Assembly (NCBI GenBank): GCA_017465745.1
Contig: JAFTVM010000025.1
Span: forward strand, 1 to 33,097
Direction: 5' to 3'
From: Oscillospiraceae bacterium
GTDB taxonomy: Bacteria; Bacillota; Clostridia; Oscillospirales; Oscillospiraceae
Length of the DNA stretch: 33,097 nt
The notes below the pieces were generated by a model. That model did no database searches. It was given only the letters and a program-made list of their open reading frames with translations, and had not been told where the DNA came from. Positions 21,533-29,789 of this stretch are shown here, piece after piece. How positions within the stretch are numbered: position 1 is the first letter of the stretch; each line of letters starts with the position of its first letter. Made by a program: the position numbers and the translations under genes.

Positions 21533-22600
21533 TTATTTACCCTCCTTTGCATTCTTGTGGAAAAGGCGCATACGCAGTGCCTCGAACTCGGGCAGCTTGA
21601 CCAGTGCCAGGCCTGCCACGGAGAAGACGATGACCAGAGCCTGGATAATATCGGAAACACTGGTGGGAACGCCGGTGGCGACCTGCATAGAGGTGGAGCC
21701 AACACGCAGTGCCGCGAAGAAAATGGCGACGATGACGGTGGCGATGGGATGCAGCTGGCCGATCAGAGCCATAGCCACACCGTCAAAGCCGTAGCCGTTG
21801 CCGTAGCCGTTGATCAGACGGAACTGGGTACCCAGCAGGTCGGCTGCGCCGCCCATGCCGGCGATGGCGCCGGAGATGATGAAGCTGAGCAGAATGTAGC
21901 GCTTGACGGGGAAGCCGTTAAAGCGGCTGGCGGTCATGTTCAGACCGACCGCACGCAGCTTGAAGCCGGAGGAGGTCCAGTACAGGCAGTAGTACATCGC
22001 CAGGCCAACGGCCACGGCAATGACAAAGCTCCAGGTAAAGCGCATGCTGGGAACCACCTTGCTGAGCATCAGGGATGCGTCAACGGCAGGGGTCTGGGGC
22101 ATGTTGGCGTCACGGATCCAGCTGGTGTAGATGACGCCCATGAACAGGGTCGCCACATAGTTGAGCATGATGGAGATGATCATCTCGTTCAGGCCGCGGG
22201 TGATCTTCAGCACACCGGGGATCATGCCCCAGATGCCGCCGGCGATGGCGCCGACAACGATGCACACCAGGATGCCCACGATGCCGGTCAGGCCCAGGCA
22301 GTGGACAACCACAAAGCCCATGGTGGCGCCGAAGAGGAACTGGCCCTCACCGCCCAGATTGTAAACGCCGCACTTATAGGCAAAGCAGGCGCACAGGGCA
22401 GTGAAGATCAGGGGAGTTGCCTTGTTCAGGGTGGTGCCGATGGCGGCCGTGGAACCGAAGGCGCCTTTGAACAGAGAAGCCAGCGCCTTGCCGGGATTGG
22501 CGCCCAGCGCCAGCATGATGATGGCGCCGATGGCGAAGGCAAGCAGCACGGAAAGCACGGGGACCAGGAAGCTGGTCATAGATTTCTTCAGTTTTTCCAT
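21533..22600 (-). CDS. Nucleoside ABC transporter permease (NupP/BmpB type)
   Basis: A 355-residue inner-membrane permease, longer partner of the gene at 20600. It has about nine to ten membrane helices and the family phrases YNLGGEGQFLFGA and GGAADLLGTQFRLI. The first helix is about residues 9-32. It starts at ATG 22600, 16 bases after the ATPase stop codon, with a GGAGG site, and its own stop overlaps the ribosome site of the next permease, indicating one transcript and balanced synthesis. It is expected to import nucleosides with the ATPase and lipoprotein of this operon. Confidence 0.92.
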   Translation of the reverse strand: MEKLKKSMTSFLVPVLSVLLAFAIGAIIMLALGANPGKALASLFKGAFGSTAAIGTTLNKATPLIFTALCACFAYKCGVYNLGGEGQFLFGATMGFVVVHCLGLTGIVGILVCIVVGAIAGGIWGMIPGVLKITRGLNEMIISIMLNYVATLFMGVIYTSWIRDANMPQTPAVDASLMLSKVVPSMRFTWSFVIAVAVGLAMYYCLYWTSSGFKLRAVGLNMTASRFNGFPVKRYILLSFIISGAIAGMGGAADLLGTQFRLINGYGNGYGFDGVAMALIGQLHPIATVIVAIFFAALRVGSTSMQVATGVPTSVSDIIQALVIVFSVAGLALVKLPEFEALRMRLFHKNAKEGK

Positions 22601-22615
22601 TGTATTGCTACCTCC

Positions 22616-24124
22616 TTACTTACCGGTCATGGCCAGGCTGATTTCCTGGATGGGGGGATTCTTGCCGGAGAACTCGCCCATAAACTGGCCTTCAAAGATG
22701 ACCAGGATCCGGTCGGACATCTCCAGGACTTCGTCAAAGTCGGCACTGATCAGCAGGATGCCCACGCCGCGTTCCCGGGCAGCGATCATCTGATCATGGA
22801 CGAAACGGGTGGCGCCGATATCCAGGCCGCGGGTGGGATGCACCACCACCAGCAGATCGGGCTCAGACTCGATCTCGCGGGCCAGAATGACCTTCTGCTG
22901 ATTACCGCCGGACAGGCTGCGGACAGCCTGATCGATGGAGGTGCAGCGGATGTCGTACTTCTTCACCAGCTCCTCGGCATAGGCGTTGATATCCTTCTTC
23001 TTCAGCAGCAAGCCCTTGCCGCGGCTGAACTGGTCGGTTTCGGTGGACTTCAGGACCAGGTTGTCGGCAATGGACATATCGCCGATGAGGCCCTGCAGAT
23101 TGCGGTCCTCGGGAACATGGGCAACGCCGCTTTCAATAAAGTCAAAGGGATCGAAGGTGGAGACCTTGGAGCCTGCCAGATGTACGTGGCCCTTCTCGGG
23201 TCCGATGACGCCGGTGATCAGCTGTGCCAGCTGGGTCTGACCGTTTCCGTCAACGCCGGCGATGCCGACGATCTCACCGGGACGGATCTCCATGGAGACG
23301 CCTGCCAGGCCGTTGTGCTTGTTGTTTTCGTGATAGCGGACGTCCTCCAGCTTCACAACAGGATCAGCGGTGACTTCCTTCTTCTCGTACTGGGACTTGG
23401 TCAGCTCCCGGCCGATCATCAGGTTGGCCAGCTTCTGGCCGTCGGTCTCACTGCAGTTGACGGTGGTGATGACCTCGCCTGCCCGGAGAATGGTGATCCG
23501 GTCGGAGATGTGCAGCACCTCACGCATCTTGTGGCTGATGAAAATAACGCTCTTGCCCTCGCTCTTGAGCTTGTTCATGATGGCGAACAGACCCTCGACC
23601 TCGATATCGGTCAGGGCGGCGGTGGGCTCGTCCAGGATCAGCAGCTCCGCACCGTGATACAGCGCCTTCAGGATCTCCACGCGCTGCTGTGCGCCGACAG
23701 AGATCTCCGTGATCTTGGCGTCCAGCTCCACGTCCAGACCGTAGCGCTCGGACAGCTCCAGGATCTCCTTACGGCGGGCAGCACGGTTGATGAAGATACC
23801 CTTGGAGCGCTTGTCGCCCAGGATGATGTTGTCAAAAACCGTCTGTGCTTCCACCAGCATGAAGTGCTGATGAACCATGCCGATGCCAAGCTTGACCGCC
23901 TGGCCGGGAGATTCGATCCGCTCTTCCTTGCCGTTGAGGAAGATCTTGCCCTCGGTCGGCTGATAAAGGCCGATCAGGATGTTCATCAGCGTGGACTTGC
24001 CTGCGCCGTTTTCACCCAGCAGCGTCAGGACTTCACCGCGGTACACCGTCAGGTTCACGTCCTTGTTGGCATAGAAATTGCCGAAGCGCTTGCTGATATG
24101 TTCCATCCGCATTAACTCTTCCAA
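22616..24124 (-). CDS. Nucleoside ABC transporter ATPase, two nucleotide-binding domains (NupO/BmpD type)
   Basis: A 502-residue tandem ATPase that powers nucleoside import from the cytoplasmic side. Domain 1 (about 5-240): Walker A GENGAGKS, signature ISVGAQQRVEI, Walker B LLILDEPTAAL. Domain 2 (about 255-500): degenerate Walker A GVDGNGQTQ without the usual GKS, signature RSLSGGNQQKV, and Walker B DLLVVVHPTRGLD where HPTRGLD replaces DEPT. This asymmetry is normal in the RbsA/NupO family. No upstream ATG fits: translation begins at TTG 24124, nine bases after AAGGAGG; internal ATGs at 24112 and 24106 lie too far from that site. The gene follows the response regulator by 16 bases. Confidence 0.93.
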   Translation of the reverse strand: MEELMRMEHISKRFGNFYANKDVNLTVYRGEVLTLLGENGAGKSTLMNILIGLYQPTEGKIFLNGKEERIESPGQAVKLGIGMVHQHFMLVEAQTVFDNIILGDKRSKGIFINRAARRKEILELSERYGLDVELDAKITEISVGAQQRVEILKALYHGAELLILDEPTAALTDIEVEGLFAIMNKLKSEGKSVIFISHKMREVLHISDRITILRAGEVITTVNCSETDGQKLANLMIGRELTKSQYEKKEVTADPVVKLEDVRYHENNKHNGLAGVSMEIRPGEIVGIAGVDGNGQTQLAQLITGVIGPEKGHVHLAGSKVSTFDPFDFIESGVAHVPEDRNLQGLIGDMSIADNLVLKSTETDQFSRGKGLLLKKKDINAYAEELVKKYDIRCTSIDQAVRSLSGGNQQKVILAREIESEPDLLVVVHPTRGLDIGATRFVHDQMIAARERGVGILLISADFDEVLEMSDRILVIFEGQFMGEFSGKNPPIQEISLAMTGK

Positions 24125-24140
24125 ATGAAATAACCTCCTT

Positions 24141-24965
24141 TTATTCTTTACCTGCCGAAAAATCGTTCAGCATGATTTTCTTTCTCTCCTGGAGCCCGTA
24201 GACCGCGCTTTCCGCCCAGGAATACTGCTGCATGAACGCCCCCTGAAATTTGAGGCATGCCTCCATGCTGCCGTTCAGGAAATCCTGATAGTCAGAATCC
24301 GCCAGATCCATTTGGATCCGGATACTGCCCCGTTCCCGGATGAACAGCTGTTCAGCGCCATAGGCCTTCAGTGTGTCGGTCAGCTCCTTGATGGTCCGGC
24401 GGTATCCGGTGTTCTCCGGGGAATCCGCCGCCTCCTCGCCCCACAGGTTTTCCACCATTTCATGGATGGAGACCGGGCGGCCGCTGCGGTAGACGCACAG
24501 GGCCATCAGTTCCTTGGCCTTGCCGGAGCGGAAATGCACCGGCTTGCCGTCGGCTTCCATGTCGAACATGCCGAAGGTGTGAAAACGGAATCGCTTCTTC
24601 TGACGCTGGCGAAACAGCTTCGCCCGTTCCAGCACATCAACGATATCCTCCCGGTCGAAGGGCTTGAAGATTACATAGTCCGCCTTCATTTTCAGGGCGT
24701 CCACTGCAAATTTGGGGTGTGCCGTCGCGAAAACGATGATGATGTCCGAACGCAGCTGCCGCAGGCGCCGGGCCAGCTCCATGCCGTTCATACCAGGCAT
24801 GTCGATATCCAGCACTGCAAAATCCACCACATTCGCCTCGGCATAGGCGATGGCCGTCTGCGGATCGGTGAACTTGCCCACGATCTCAAATTCAGGCATG
24901 TCCGCACACTTCAGCTCAAACAGCTGAAGATCCAGGATCATATCATCTACCAGAATGGTTTTCAT
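24141..24965 (-). CDS. Response regulator with SARP/BTAD-type winged-helix output
   Basis: A 274-residue regulator. Receiver domain 1-118 is intact: acidic pair Asp7-Asp8, phospho-acceptor Asp53 in AVLDIDMPGMNG, Thr81 and Lys101. The output part (about 125-230) resembles the winged helix of SARP/BTAD regulators (HTFGMFDMEADGKPVHFRS, KELMALCVYRSGRPVSIHEMVENLWG), followed by a short helical tail. The start ATG 24965 follows GGAGG; a longer frame from 24998 has no site. Upstream is a sensor kinase; downstream, 16 bases away, the nucleoside transporter operon. It likely activates or represses the transporter in response to an external ligand sensed by the kinase. Confidence 0.9.
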   Translation of the reverse strand: MKTILVDDMILDLQLFELKCADMPEFEIVGKFTDPQTAIAYAEANVVDFAVLDIDMPGMNGMELARRLRQLRSDIIIVFATAHPKFAVDALKMKADYVIFKPFDREDIVDVLERAKLFRQRQKKRFRFHTFGMFDMEADGKPVHFRSGKAKELMALCVYRSGRPVSIHEMVENLWGEEAADSPENTGYRRTIKELTDTLKAYGAEQLFIRERGSIRIQMDLADSDYQDFLNGSMEACLKFQGAFMQQYSWAESAVYGLQERKKIMLNDFSAGKE

Positions 24966-24999
24966 TGCTTCCACCCTCCTCAAATTACAGTATATCAAA

Positions 25000-25026
25000 G
25001 AAAGCGTACGGGAACCGTACGCTTTC
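25000..25026 (-). terminator. Hairpin between kinase and response regulator genes (attenuator-like)
   Basis: GAAAGCGTACGG pairs perfectly with CCGTACGCTTTC (25000-25011 and 25015-25026) across a 3-base loop. On the minus strand it is followed by the T-rich CTTTCTTTGATAT, a weak T-run. It may partly stop transcription after the kinase gene and so raise or lower the ratio of kinase to regulator and transporter, or protect RNA ends. Confidence 0.55.
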
Positions 25027-25032
25027 AGGGGG

Positions 25033-26544
25033 TTATTTAATTTTTTGTAAAATTTTATGATAATGCAGGGAAATTTCAGTCCCCTGCCCCACGGTGCTCT
25101 TCACATCCATGCTGCATCCGGCGAAATGCTCGATCCGTTTGCGTACATTGGAAAGCCCCACCGACCGGTTCATCACTTGCTCCGTCGGATCAAAGCCCAT
25201 GCCGTCATCGGTAACGGTGATATGCCAGTGGGTCTCATCCTCCGTCAGCCGGACGGTCACCGTGCCGCCGCCCACCTTGGGTTTGATGCCGTGGAGGATG
25301 GCGTTTTCCACAATGGGCTGCACCGTCAGGGCCGGGATGCTGAAATCCTCCTCCGGGATGTCAAAGTTCACCTTCAGGCGCTCACCCAGCATCTGTTCGT
25401 TGATGTGTGCATATGCCCGGACCGCACGCAGCTCTTCCTTAAAAGATACGATACCGTCCGCCAGCAAGATTGCATCGGTATTGAACCGCAGGTACCGGGA
25501 AAAATCACCGGCCATCCGATAGGCCGCGTCGGGATTGAGCACAATCAGCGCCTGCAGGGCGTTGAGGGTATGGTAGAAAAAGTGGGAGCTGATCTGGCTG
25601 AGCATCAGGCTGGCCCGTTCCTGCTCCAGCTTCTGCTGAAGCTCCCGGATCTGCATCTGGGACGCCTCCGCCTTCATGCGGCGCAGCTTAACGGCCGTAG
25701 AAACGCCAAAGAGCGCCAGCAGACTCACCATCACGCTGCCCGCGATGCACAGCCACAGGCTCGGCCGCAGATACCAGGGGATCAGCGGCGCCACGGAAAT
25801 GGTCCAGGTGGTGTTGAACATCGTGGTCCGGTATTCCCGGATCCCGGTTCGGTTTCCGATGGGCTTTTCCGTTTCCAGAATGGTCTGCTCCCGGTTGTCA
25901 TCGGGATTGATCCGCCAAACCCGGCAGGCAAAGCCCTGTTCATTGACATGATGGATGGGATTATCCGCGAATATTTCCGGATACTTCAGCGTAACCGACA
26001 CTAGTCCCCAGTATTCCCGCTGGCCGCTGTCGTTTTCCAGATAGATGGGCAGCCGGCCGCAGACGCCGAGACCGCCCTCCACCAGCTCAAAGGGGCCCGC
26101 CAGGATCAGAGTGCCCTTGCGGATGGCCTCCTGGGCCTCCAGATTGCCGGCGCCCTCGCTGTTCAGATCCAGACCGTACACCGGCTCGTTGCCCTCCAGG
26201 GGAAAGACGCCCCGAACGACGCCGTCCGGCGCGAACAGCAGGCTGCGCACCGCTTCCTCGCCCAGCAGCCGCTGGGAGATGGGGCCGAAATTTTCATAAT
26301 CGCCCCCGGTCTCGATCAGATGGCCCTCCATGACCCGGGTCTTTTCCATCTGGGTCAGCAGCGTCTCATAGGTTTCCGATTCTACCGTACGCACGATGTA
26401 CTCCATCTGCAGCGCTTCCCTGCTGTTTTGCTGGATCTGCATCAGGGCGGTCAGCAGCAGCAGGATCACCAGGCACACCGCTCCTGCCGCCGCAGCCGAC
26501 CGGTTGTTATCCCGCCGGATGTTGGTTCTCTCAGGATGGGACAA
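25033..26544 (-). CDS. Membrane sensor histidine kinase (LytS/His_kinase type) with extracytoplasmic sensor
   Basis: A 503-residue sensor kinase. Two membrane helices (about residues 18-34 and 265-285) flank a 230-residue outside domain that looks CHASE-like (RTVESETYETLLTQMEK, LLFAPDGVVRGVFPLEGN, YWGLVSVTLKYPEIF). The cytoplasmic part has a coiled linker, the His motif QISSHFFYHTLNALQ (the common QINPHFLFNTLN with Asn and Pro changed) and a GHKL ATPase with VQPIVENAILHGI, VTDDGMGFDP and GLSNVRKRI. It would phosphorylate the regulator at 24141. I place the start at TTG 26544, eight bases after GGAGG; GTG codons at 26553 and 26550 overlap that ribosome site. It may sense purines or another nutrient outside the cell; ligand unknown. 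Confidence 0.87.
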   Translation of the reverse strand: MSHPERTNIRRDNNRSAAAAGAVCLVILLLLTALMQIQQNSREALQMEYIVRTVESETYETLLTQMEKTRVMEGHLIETGGDYENFGPISQRLLGEEAVRSLLFAPDGVVRGVFPLEGNEPVYGLDLNSEGAGNLEAQEAIRKGTLILAGPFELVEGGLGVCGRLPIYLENDSGQREYWGLVSVTLKYPEIFADNPIHHVNEQGFACRVWRINPDDNREQTILETEKPIGNRTGIREYRTTMFNTTWTISVAPLIPWYLRPSLWLCIAGSVMVSLLALFGVSTAVKLRRMKAEASQMQIRELQQKLEQERASLMLSQISSHFFYHTLNALQALIVLNPDAAYRMAGDFSRYLRFNTDAILLADGIVSFKEELRAVRAYAHINEQMLGERLKVNFDIPEEDFSIPALTVQPIVENAILHGIKPKVGGGTVTVRLTEDETHWHITVTDDGMGFDPTEQVMNRSVGLSNVRKRIEHFAGCSMDVKSTVGQGTEISLHYHKILQKIK

Positions 26545-26570
26545 GTCCACCACCTCCGTCTTTTGCCGAC

Positions 26571-26576
26571 ATCATA
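26571..26576 (-). promoter_or_regulatory. Extended -10 promoter for the kinase-transporter operon
   Basis: TGC-TATGAT on the minus strand forms an extended -10 (TGnTATGAT; core 26576-26571). No good -35 lies at 17 bases, consistent with a TGn-type or activated promoter. The start would be near 26564, a leader of about 20 bases. Confidence 0.5.
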
Positions 26577-26645
26577 GCACATTTACGACCGGATTGCATC
26601 CCCTGACGGGAAGATTTTCCGCCCTTCTACCGGATTCCGGCCCAT

Positions 26646-27131
26646 TTACTGGTTCCAGTATCCCTGATGGACCCGGGCTGCTTCCTCCTCCACGGCTGGA
26701 ACAGGGCCGATCACCTGGATCGGCTTCTGACCCCGGGCGAACACCTCCCGGCAGGGCAGATCAAAAGTGGGATTCTGCTCGTCGCTTCCGGTCAGCTCCA
26801 GCAGCCGCTTTTCGGTCATGCCGTATACGACACGGCCGATATTGGCCCAGTAGATGGCGCCGGCGCACATGGCGCAGGGCTCCGCCGTGGTATACAGGGT
26901 ACATTTCCACAGGTAGTCTTTGGAAAATGCGTGGGAGGCCCGGGCTGCCAGGGTGGTCTCGGCATGGCCGGTACAGATTTTCTCCGTAATCTCGATATTC
27001 CCCTGTTCCATGACGATCTCGCCGGATTCGTCCACCAGCAGCGCGCCGAAGGGCGTGTTGCCGCTTTCCCGGGACTGACGGGAAATTTCGATACATCTTC
27101 TCAGATAGAATTCATGGGACTGATATGCCAT
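26646..27131 (-). CDS. guaD: Nucleoside/guanine deaminase (CDA family)
   Basis: A 161-residue zinc-dependent deaminase of the cytidine-deaminase fold, closest in look to B. subtilis guanine deaminase GuaD (156 residues). The zinc and proton-shuttle motif CTGHAETTLAA (His, Glu) and the two-cysteine motif AEPCAMCAGAIYWANI are intact, as is NTPFGALLVD. The C-terminal part with YGMTEKRLLELTGSDEQN also fits GuaD better than tRNA adenosine deaminase TadA, which lacks the NP-rich tail. It would convert guanine to xanthine, the substrate of the hydroxylase cluster nearby. The ATG follows AAGGAAGG. A structured leader with terminator character precedes it. TadA or a cytosine-type deaminase remain possible but less likely. 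Confidence 0.82.
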   Translation of the reverse strand: MAYQSHEFYLRRCIEISRQSRESGNTPFGALLVDESGEIVMEQGNIEITEKICTGHAETTLAARASHAFSKDYLWKCTLYTTAEPCAMCAGAIYWANIGRVVYGMTEKRLLELTGSDEQNPTFDLPCREVFARGQKPIQVIGPVPAVEEEAARVHQGYWNQ

Positions 27132-27175
27132 TGGTTTTTCCTTCCTTCGTGTTTGATTTGAATCAGCCGGGCAAC

Positions 27176-27237
27176 AAAAAAAGAGACTAAGGGCGTGCTG
27201 TTCGGATCAGAAACAGTGAAAACCCTATAGTCTCTTT
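27176..27237 (-). promoter_or_regulatory. Terminator-like structured leader before the deaminase gene (candidate riboswitch/attenuator)
   Basis: On the minus strand AAAGAGACTA (27237-27228) pairs with TAGTCTCTTT (27189-27180), then AGGG with CCCT and CTGTT with AACAG inside, separated by asymmetric internal loops (CACG and TTTTCA). The 3' arm runs into a T7 tract (27182-27176). It sits between promoter 27271-27299 and the ATG at 27131, so it must be read through to express the gene. No canonical purine-riboswitch core was found. Confidence 0.5.
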
Positions 27238-27270
27238 ATAGTCAGACAGACTGTATTCATTTATATTGAT

Positions 27271-27299
27271 TTTATAGCACATATCGGACTTGAAATCAA
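27271..27299 (-). promoter_or_regulatory. Sigma-A promoter for the guanine deaminase gene
   Basis: TTGATT (minus, 27299-27294), 17 bases, TATAAA (27276-27271). Transcription start near 27264, giving a leader of about 130 bases. Confidence 0.65.
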
Positions 27300-27334
27300 G
27301 TCTCAAATTACACCGCAGCCGGTAAAATGATTGA

Positions 27335-27363
27335 TTGCATCTGCCGTACGGACATGATATAAT
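27335..27363 (+). promoter_or_regulatory. Sigma-A promoter for the polysaccharide genes
   Basis: TTGCAT (27335-27340), 17 bases, TATAAT (27358-27363). The leader holds GGAGG nine bases before the ATG at 27402. Confidence 0.7.
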
Positions 27364-27401
27364 ATATTGAATTTGTATGTTGTTTACGGAGGGAAACCGT
27401 T

Positions 27402-28025
27402 ATGTATCGTAAATTTTTCAAGCGGATGATCGACATTGTCCTGTCACTGTGCGGTCTGGTGGTGCTGGCGATCCCCATGGCCATCTTTGCCTTGATCGTC
27501 AAACTGGATTCCAAGGGCCCCATTCTGTTCTGGCAGAAGCGGGTGGGACTTCATAAGAAGACCTTCATGATGCCCAAATTCCGCAGCATGTACACCGAAA
27601 CCCCCTCGGATATGCCCACCCACCTGCTCAGCGATCCTCAGCGCTGGATCACCCCCGTGGGTAAGGTCTACCGCAAGCTGTCCATCGACGAGCTGCCCCA
27701 GATCTTCTGCATCCTCACCGGTAAGATGAGCATTATCGGCCCCCGTCCTGCCCTGTGGAACCAGTTTGACCTGATCGAAGAGCGGGACAAGTACGGCGCC
27801 AACGACGTCCGCCCCGGCCTCACCGGCTGGGCCCAGATCAACGGCCGCGATGAGCTGGAGATCCCCGTCAAGGCCAAGCTGGACGGCGAATATGTGGAAA
27901 AAATGAGCTTTCTGTTTGACTGCAAGTGCTTCCTGGGCACCATTTTCGCCGTGCTGCGCCACGACGGCGTGGTGGAAGGCGGCACCGGTACCATGAAGAA
28001 AGAGAAGGAGATGGCCCAGAAGTGA
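27402..28025 (+). CDS. Sugar-phosphate transferase (WcaJ/EpsL-like polyprenyl glycosylphosphotransferase)
   Basis: A 207-residue bacterial sugar transferase that moves a sugar-1-phosphate from a UDP-sugar to undecaprenyl phosphate, the first step of capsule, exopolysaccharide or glycan assembly. One N-terminal membrane helix (about 10-33), then family motifs GPILFWQKRVGLHKKTF, FRSMYT, LSIDELPQ, MSIIGPRPALW, RPGLTGWAQINGRDEL and VEKMSFLFD. It matches the short EpsL/PglC-like form with no extra N-terminal helices. It ends GTMKKEKEMAQK and overlaps the next gene by 4 bp (GTGA), so the two are made together. Confidence 0.93.
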   Translation: MYRKFFKRMIDIVLSLCGLVVLAIPMAIFALIVKLDSKGPILFWQKRVGLHKKTFMMPKFRSMYTETPSDMPTHLLSDPQRWITPVGKVYRKLSIDELPQIFCILTGKMSIIGPRPALWNQFDLIEERDKYGANDVRPGLTGWAQINGRDELEIPVKAKLDGEYVEKMSFLFDCKCFLGTIFAVLRHDGVVEGGTGTMKKEKEMAQK

Positions 28026-29101
28026 AGATCCTCATCATTACCAACCATTCCTACATGCTCTACCGCTTCCGCCGGGAACTGATCCAGGCACTGATGCAGG
28101 AAAATGAAGTGGTTCTCAGCATGCCCTTTGTGGGGCACGAGGCTGACTTTCAGGCCATGGGCCTGCGGTGTATCCATACGGAGGTAGACCGTCGGGGCAT
28201 CAATCCCAAAACGGACCTGAAGCTTTTCCAAACCTACCGCCGCCTGCTGAAACAGGAACAGCCCGATATGGTGATTACATACTCCATTAAGCCCAACATC
28301 TACGCCGGCCTTGCCTGTTCCATGGCCGGGATCCCCTTCTGCGCCAATGTCCAGGGTCTGGGCACCGCCTTCCAGCGGAAGGGACTGGCGCAGTTTGTAA
28401 CGGTTCTGTACAAAACCGCCCTGCGGAAAGTCAAGACGGTCTTCTTCGAAAATGAAGGCAACGCCCGGGAATTTCTGGACCGCAGGATCATCCCAGCGGA
28501 AAAAATCACCGTTCTGGCCGGGGCAGGCATCAATCTGCAGGAATACCCCCAGCGGCCCTACCCCGAAAACGAAGCAGTCCATTTCCTGTACCTGGGCCGC
28601 ATCATGCGGGAAAAGGGCGTTGATGAGCTCTTTGCTGCCATGCGGCGGCTTCACGCTGAACTGGGCGACCGGGTGGTTCTGGATCTGGTGGGCTTTTTCG
28701 ATGACGACTATGAGGAAGAGGTAAACCGGCTGGTATCCGACGGCATCGCCGTGTTTCATGGTTTCCAGTCCGAACCCCGTCCCTACTACGCTGCCGCCGA
28801 CTGCATCGTGCTGCCCAGCTGGCACGAGGGCATGAGCAACGTCCTGCTGGAAGCTGCCGCCACCGGCCGCCCTGTGATCACCAGTGATATCCACGGCTGC
28901 CGGGAAGCCGTCTGTGACGGCGAGACCGGTCTGCTGTGCCGGGTCAGGGACGCCGGCGACCTGTACGAAAAAATGTATCAGATGGCCCTGATCTCCCGCG
29001 AAAAACGGGATGCCATGGGTAATACCGCCCGTGAAAAAATGGAGCGGGAATTCGAAAAGAGTCTGATCGTGGAAAAGACCATCCACGCCATTCTGGGTTG
29101 A
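28022..29101 (+). CDS. Glycosyltransferase family 4 (GT-B)
   Basis: A 359-residue GT4 glycosyltransferase that probably adds the second sugar to the lipid-linked carrier. Nucleotide-sugar binding motif EGMSNVLLEAAATGRPVI (E-x7-E) and a GT-B N-lobe start MKILIITNHSYMLYRFRREL; FLYLGRIMREKGVDEL marks the second lobe. It resembles TuaC/PglA-like enzymes. The GTG start overlaps the preceding stop by 4 bp, with AAGGAG about 12 bases upstream. It is cytoplasmic or membrane-associated. The sugar and linkage cannot be told from the sequence. Confidence 0.92.
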   Translation: MKILIITNHSYMLYRFRRELIQALMQENEVVLSMPFVGHEADFQAMGLRCIHTEVDRRGINPKTDLKLFQTYRRLLKQEQPDMVITYSIKPNIYAGLACSMAGIPFCANVQGLGTAFQRKGLAQFVTVLYKTALRKVKTVFFENEGNAREFLDRRIIPAEKITVLAGAGINLQEYPQRPYPENEAVHFLYLGRIMREKGVDELFAAMRRLHAELGDRVVLDLVGFFDDDYEEEVNRLVSDGIAVFHGFQSEPRPYYAAADCIVLPSWHEGMSNVLLEAAATGRPVITSDIHGCREAVCDGETGLLCRVRDAGDLYEKMYQMALISREKRDAMGNTAREKMEREFEKSLIVEKTIHAILG

Positions 29102-29105
29102 TTCC

Positions 29106-29654
29106 ATGAACAGGTTGTTTCTCTGGTTTTACTGCCTGCCCATCCCCCAGGCGGTGCTGCTGATGGCACTGGCCGCCATGGTATTTCTTCTCCTGCGGGA
29201 ACAATTGGAGGATGTCCCCTGTTGGAAGCCCGGAGTCCTGATCCTGTTTTCCTGCTCAGTCGCCCTGATCATATACGCTACACTGTGCCAGCGGACGGAG
29301 GGCAGCAATCTGACACAACCTGTTTTGATGCCCTTCCATTCCTACCATACCGCCTTCAACGGCGGCAGCCGGGAGATCTTCCGCACCAATTTCATGAATA
29401 CGGTGCTCTTCTTCCCTGCCGGCCTGCTGGGCAGTTCTCTGCTGCCGCGGCGGTGGCGCAGCGGTGGGAAGATATTGCTGACGGCCTTTGTCTTTGCCAT
29501 AGTCAGCATTGGTATCGAGTACGCCCAGTACCGTTTCGGCCTGGGATTGGCAGAAACGGATGATGTTCTCCATAATACTCTGGGTTCCCTGGCGGGAGCC
29601 TTCACCTGCGGGTTTCCCGCTCCCCGGCTGAAGTCCCTGGGCAAGCGCAAATGA
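29106..29654 (+). CDS. VanZ-like membrane protein
   Basis: A 182-residue integral membrane protein of the VanZ-like family with four to five hydrophobic segments (about 13-31, 43-60, 95-110, 120-137, 155-170). Family marks are the Asn-rich and acidic loops FRTNFMNTVLFFPAG and TDDVLHNTLGSLAG, the latter with the conserved D-D-x-x-x-N-T-x-G pattern. VanZ-like proteins occur next to polysaccharide genes and in glycopeptide-resistance clusters; their function is poorly known. It starts four bases after the glycosyltransferase stop, and no strong ribosome site is visible, so it is probably coupled. It is followed by a terminator. Confidence 0.87.
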   Translation: MNRLFLWFYCLPIPQAVLLMALAAMVFLLLREQLEDVPCWKPGVLILFSCSVALIIYATLCQRTEGSNLTQPVLMPFHSYHTAFNGGSREIFRTNFMNTVLFFPAGLLGSSLLPRRWRSGGKILLTAFVFAIVSIGIEYAQYRFGLGLAETDDVLHNTLGSLAGAFTCGFPAPRLKSLGKRK

Positions 29655-29666
29655 AATATGATGAAG

Positions 29667-29715
29667 ACGCCCCTCTGATCCGGTCCGCAACGGACCGTAC
29701 CGGAGGGGCGTTTTT
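29667..29715 (+). terminator. Intrinsic terminator of the polysaccharide operon
   Basis: ACGCCCCTC (29667-29675) pairs with GAGGGGCGT (29703-29711), with an inner GGTCCG/CGGACC stem, followed by TTTTT (29711-29715). Confidence 0.88.
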
Positions 29716-29789
29716 CTATGGATTCTATTCGGATGATCCACTTACGGGCGGTCACTTCCCAAGGAGCTCCCAGCTGGAGCGGATTTATC

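Noticed and set aside
20993-24115. Long plus-strand frame of 1040 codons opposite the transporter genes
   Set aside because: Antisense shadow of the permease and ATPase genes; His/Gln/Asp-rich, with no motifs and no ribosome site.
27131-27300. Canonical purine (guanine/adenine) riboswitch before the deaminase
   Set aside because: The conserved junction bases and kissing-loop sequences are not found; only a terminator-like structure is supported.
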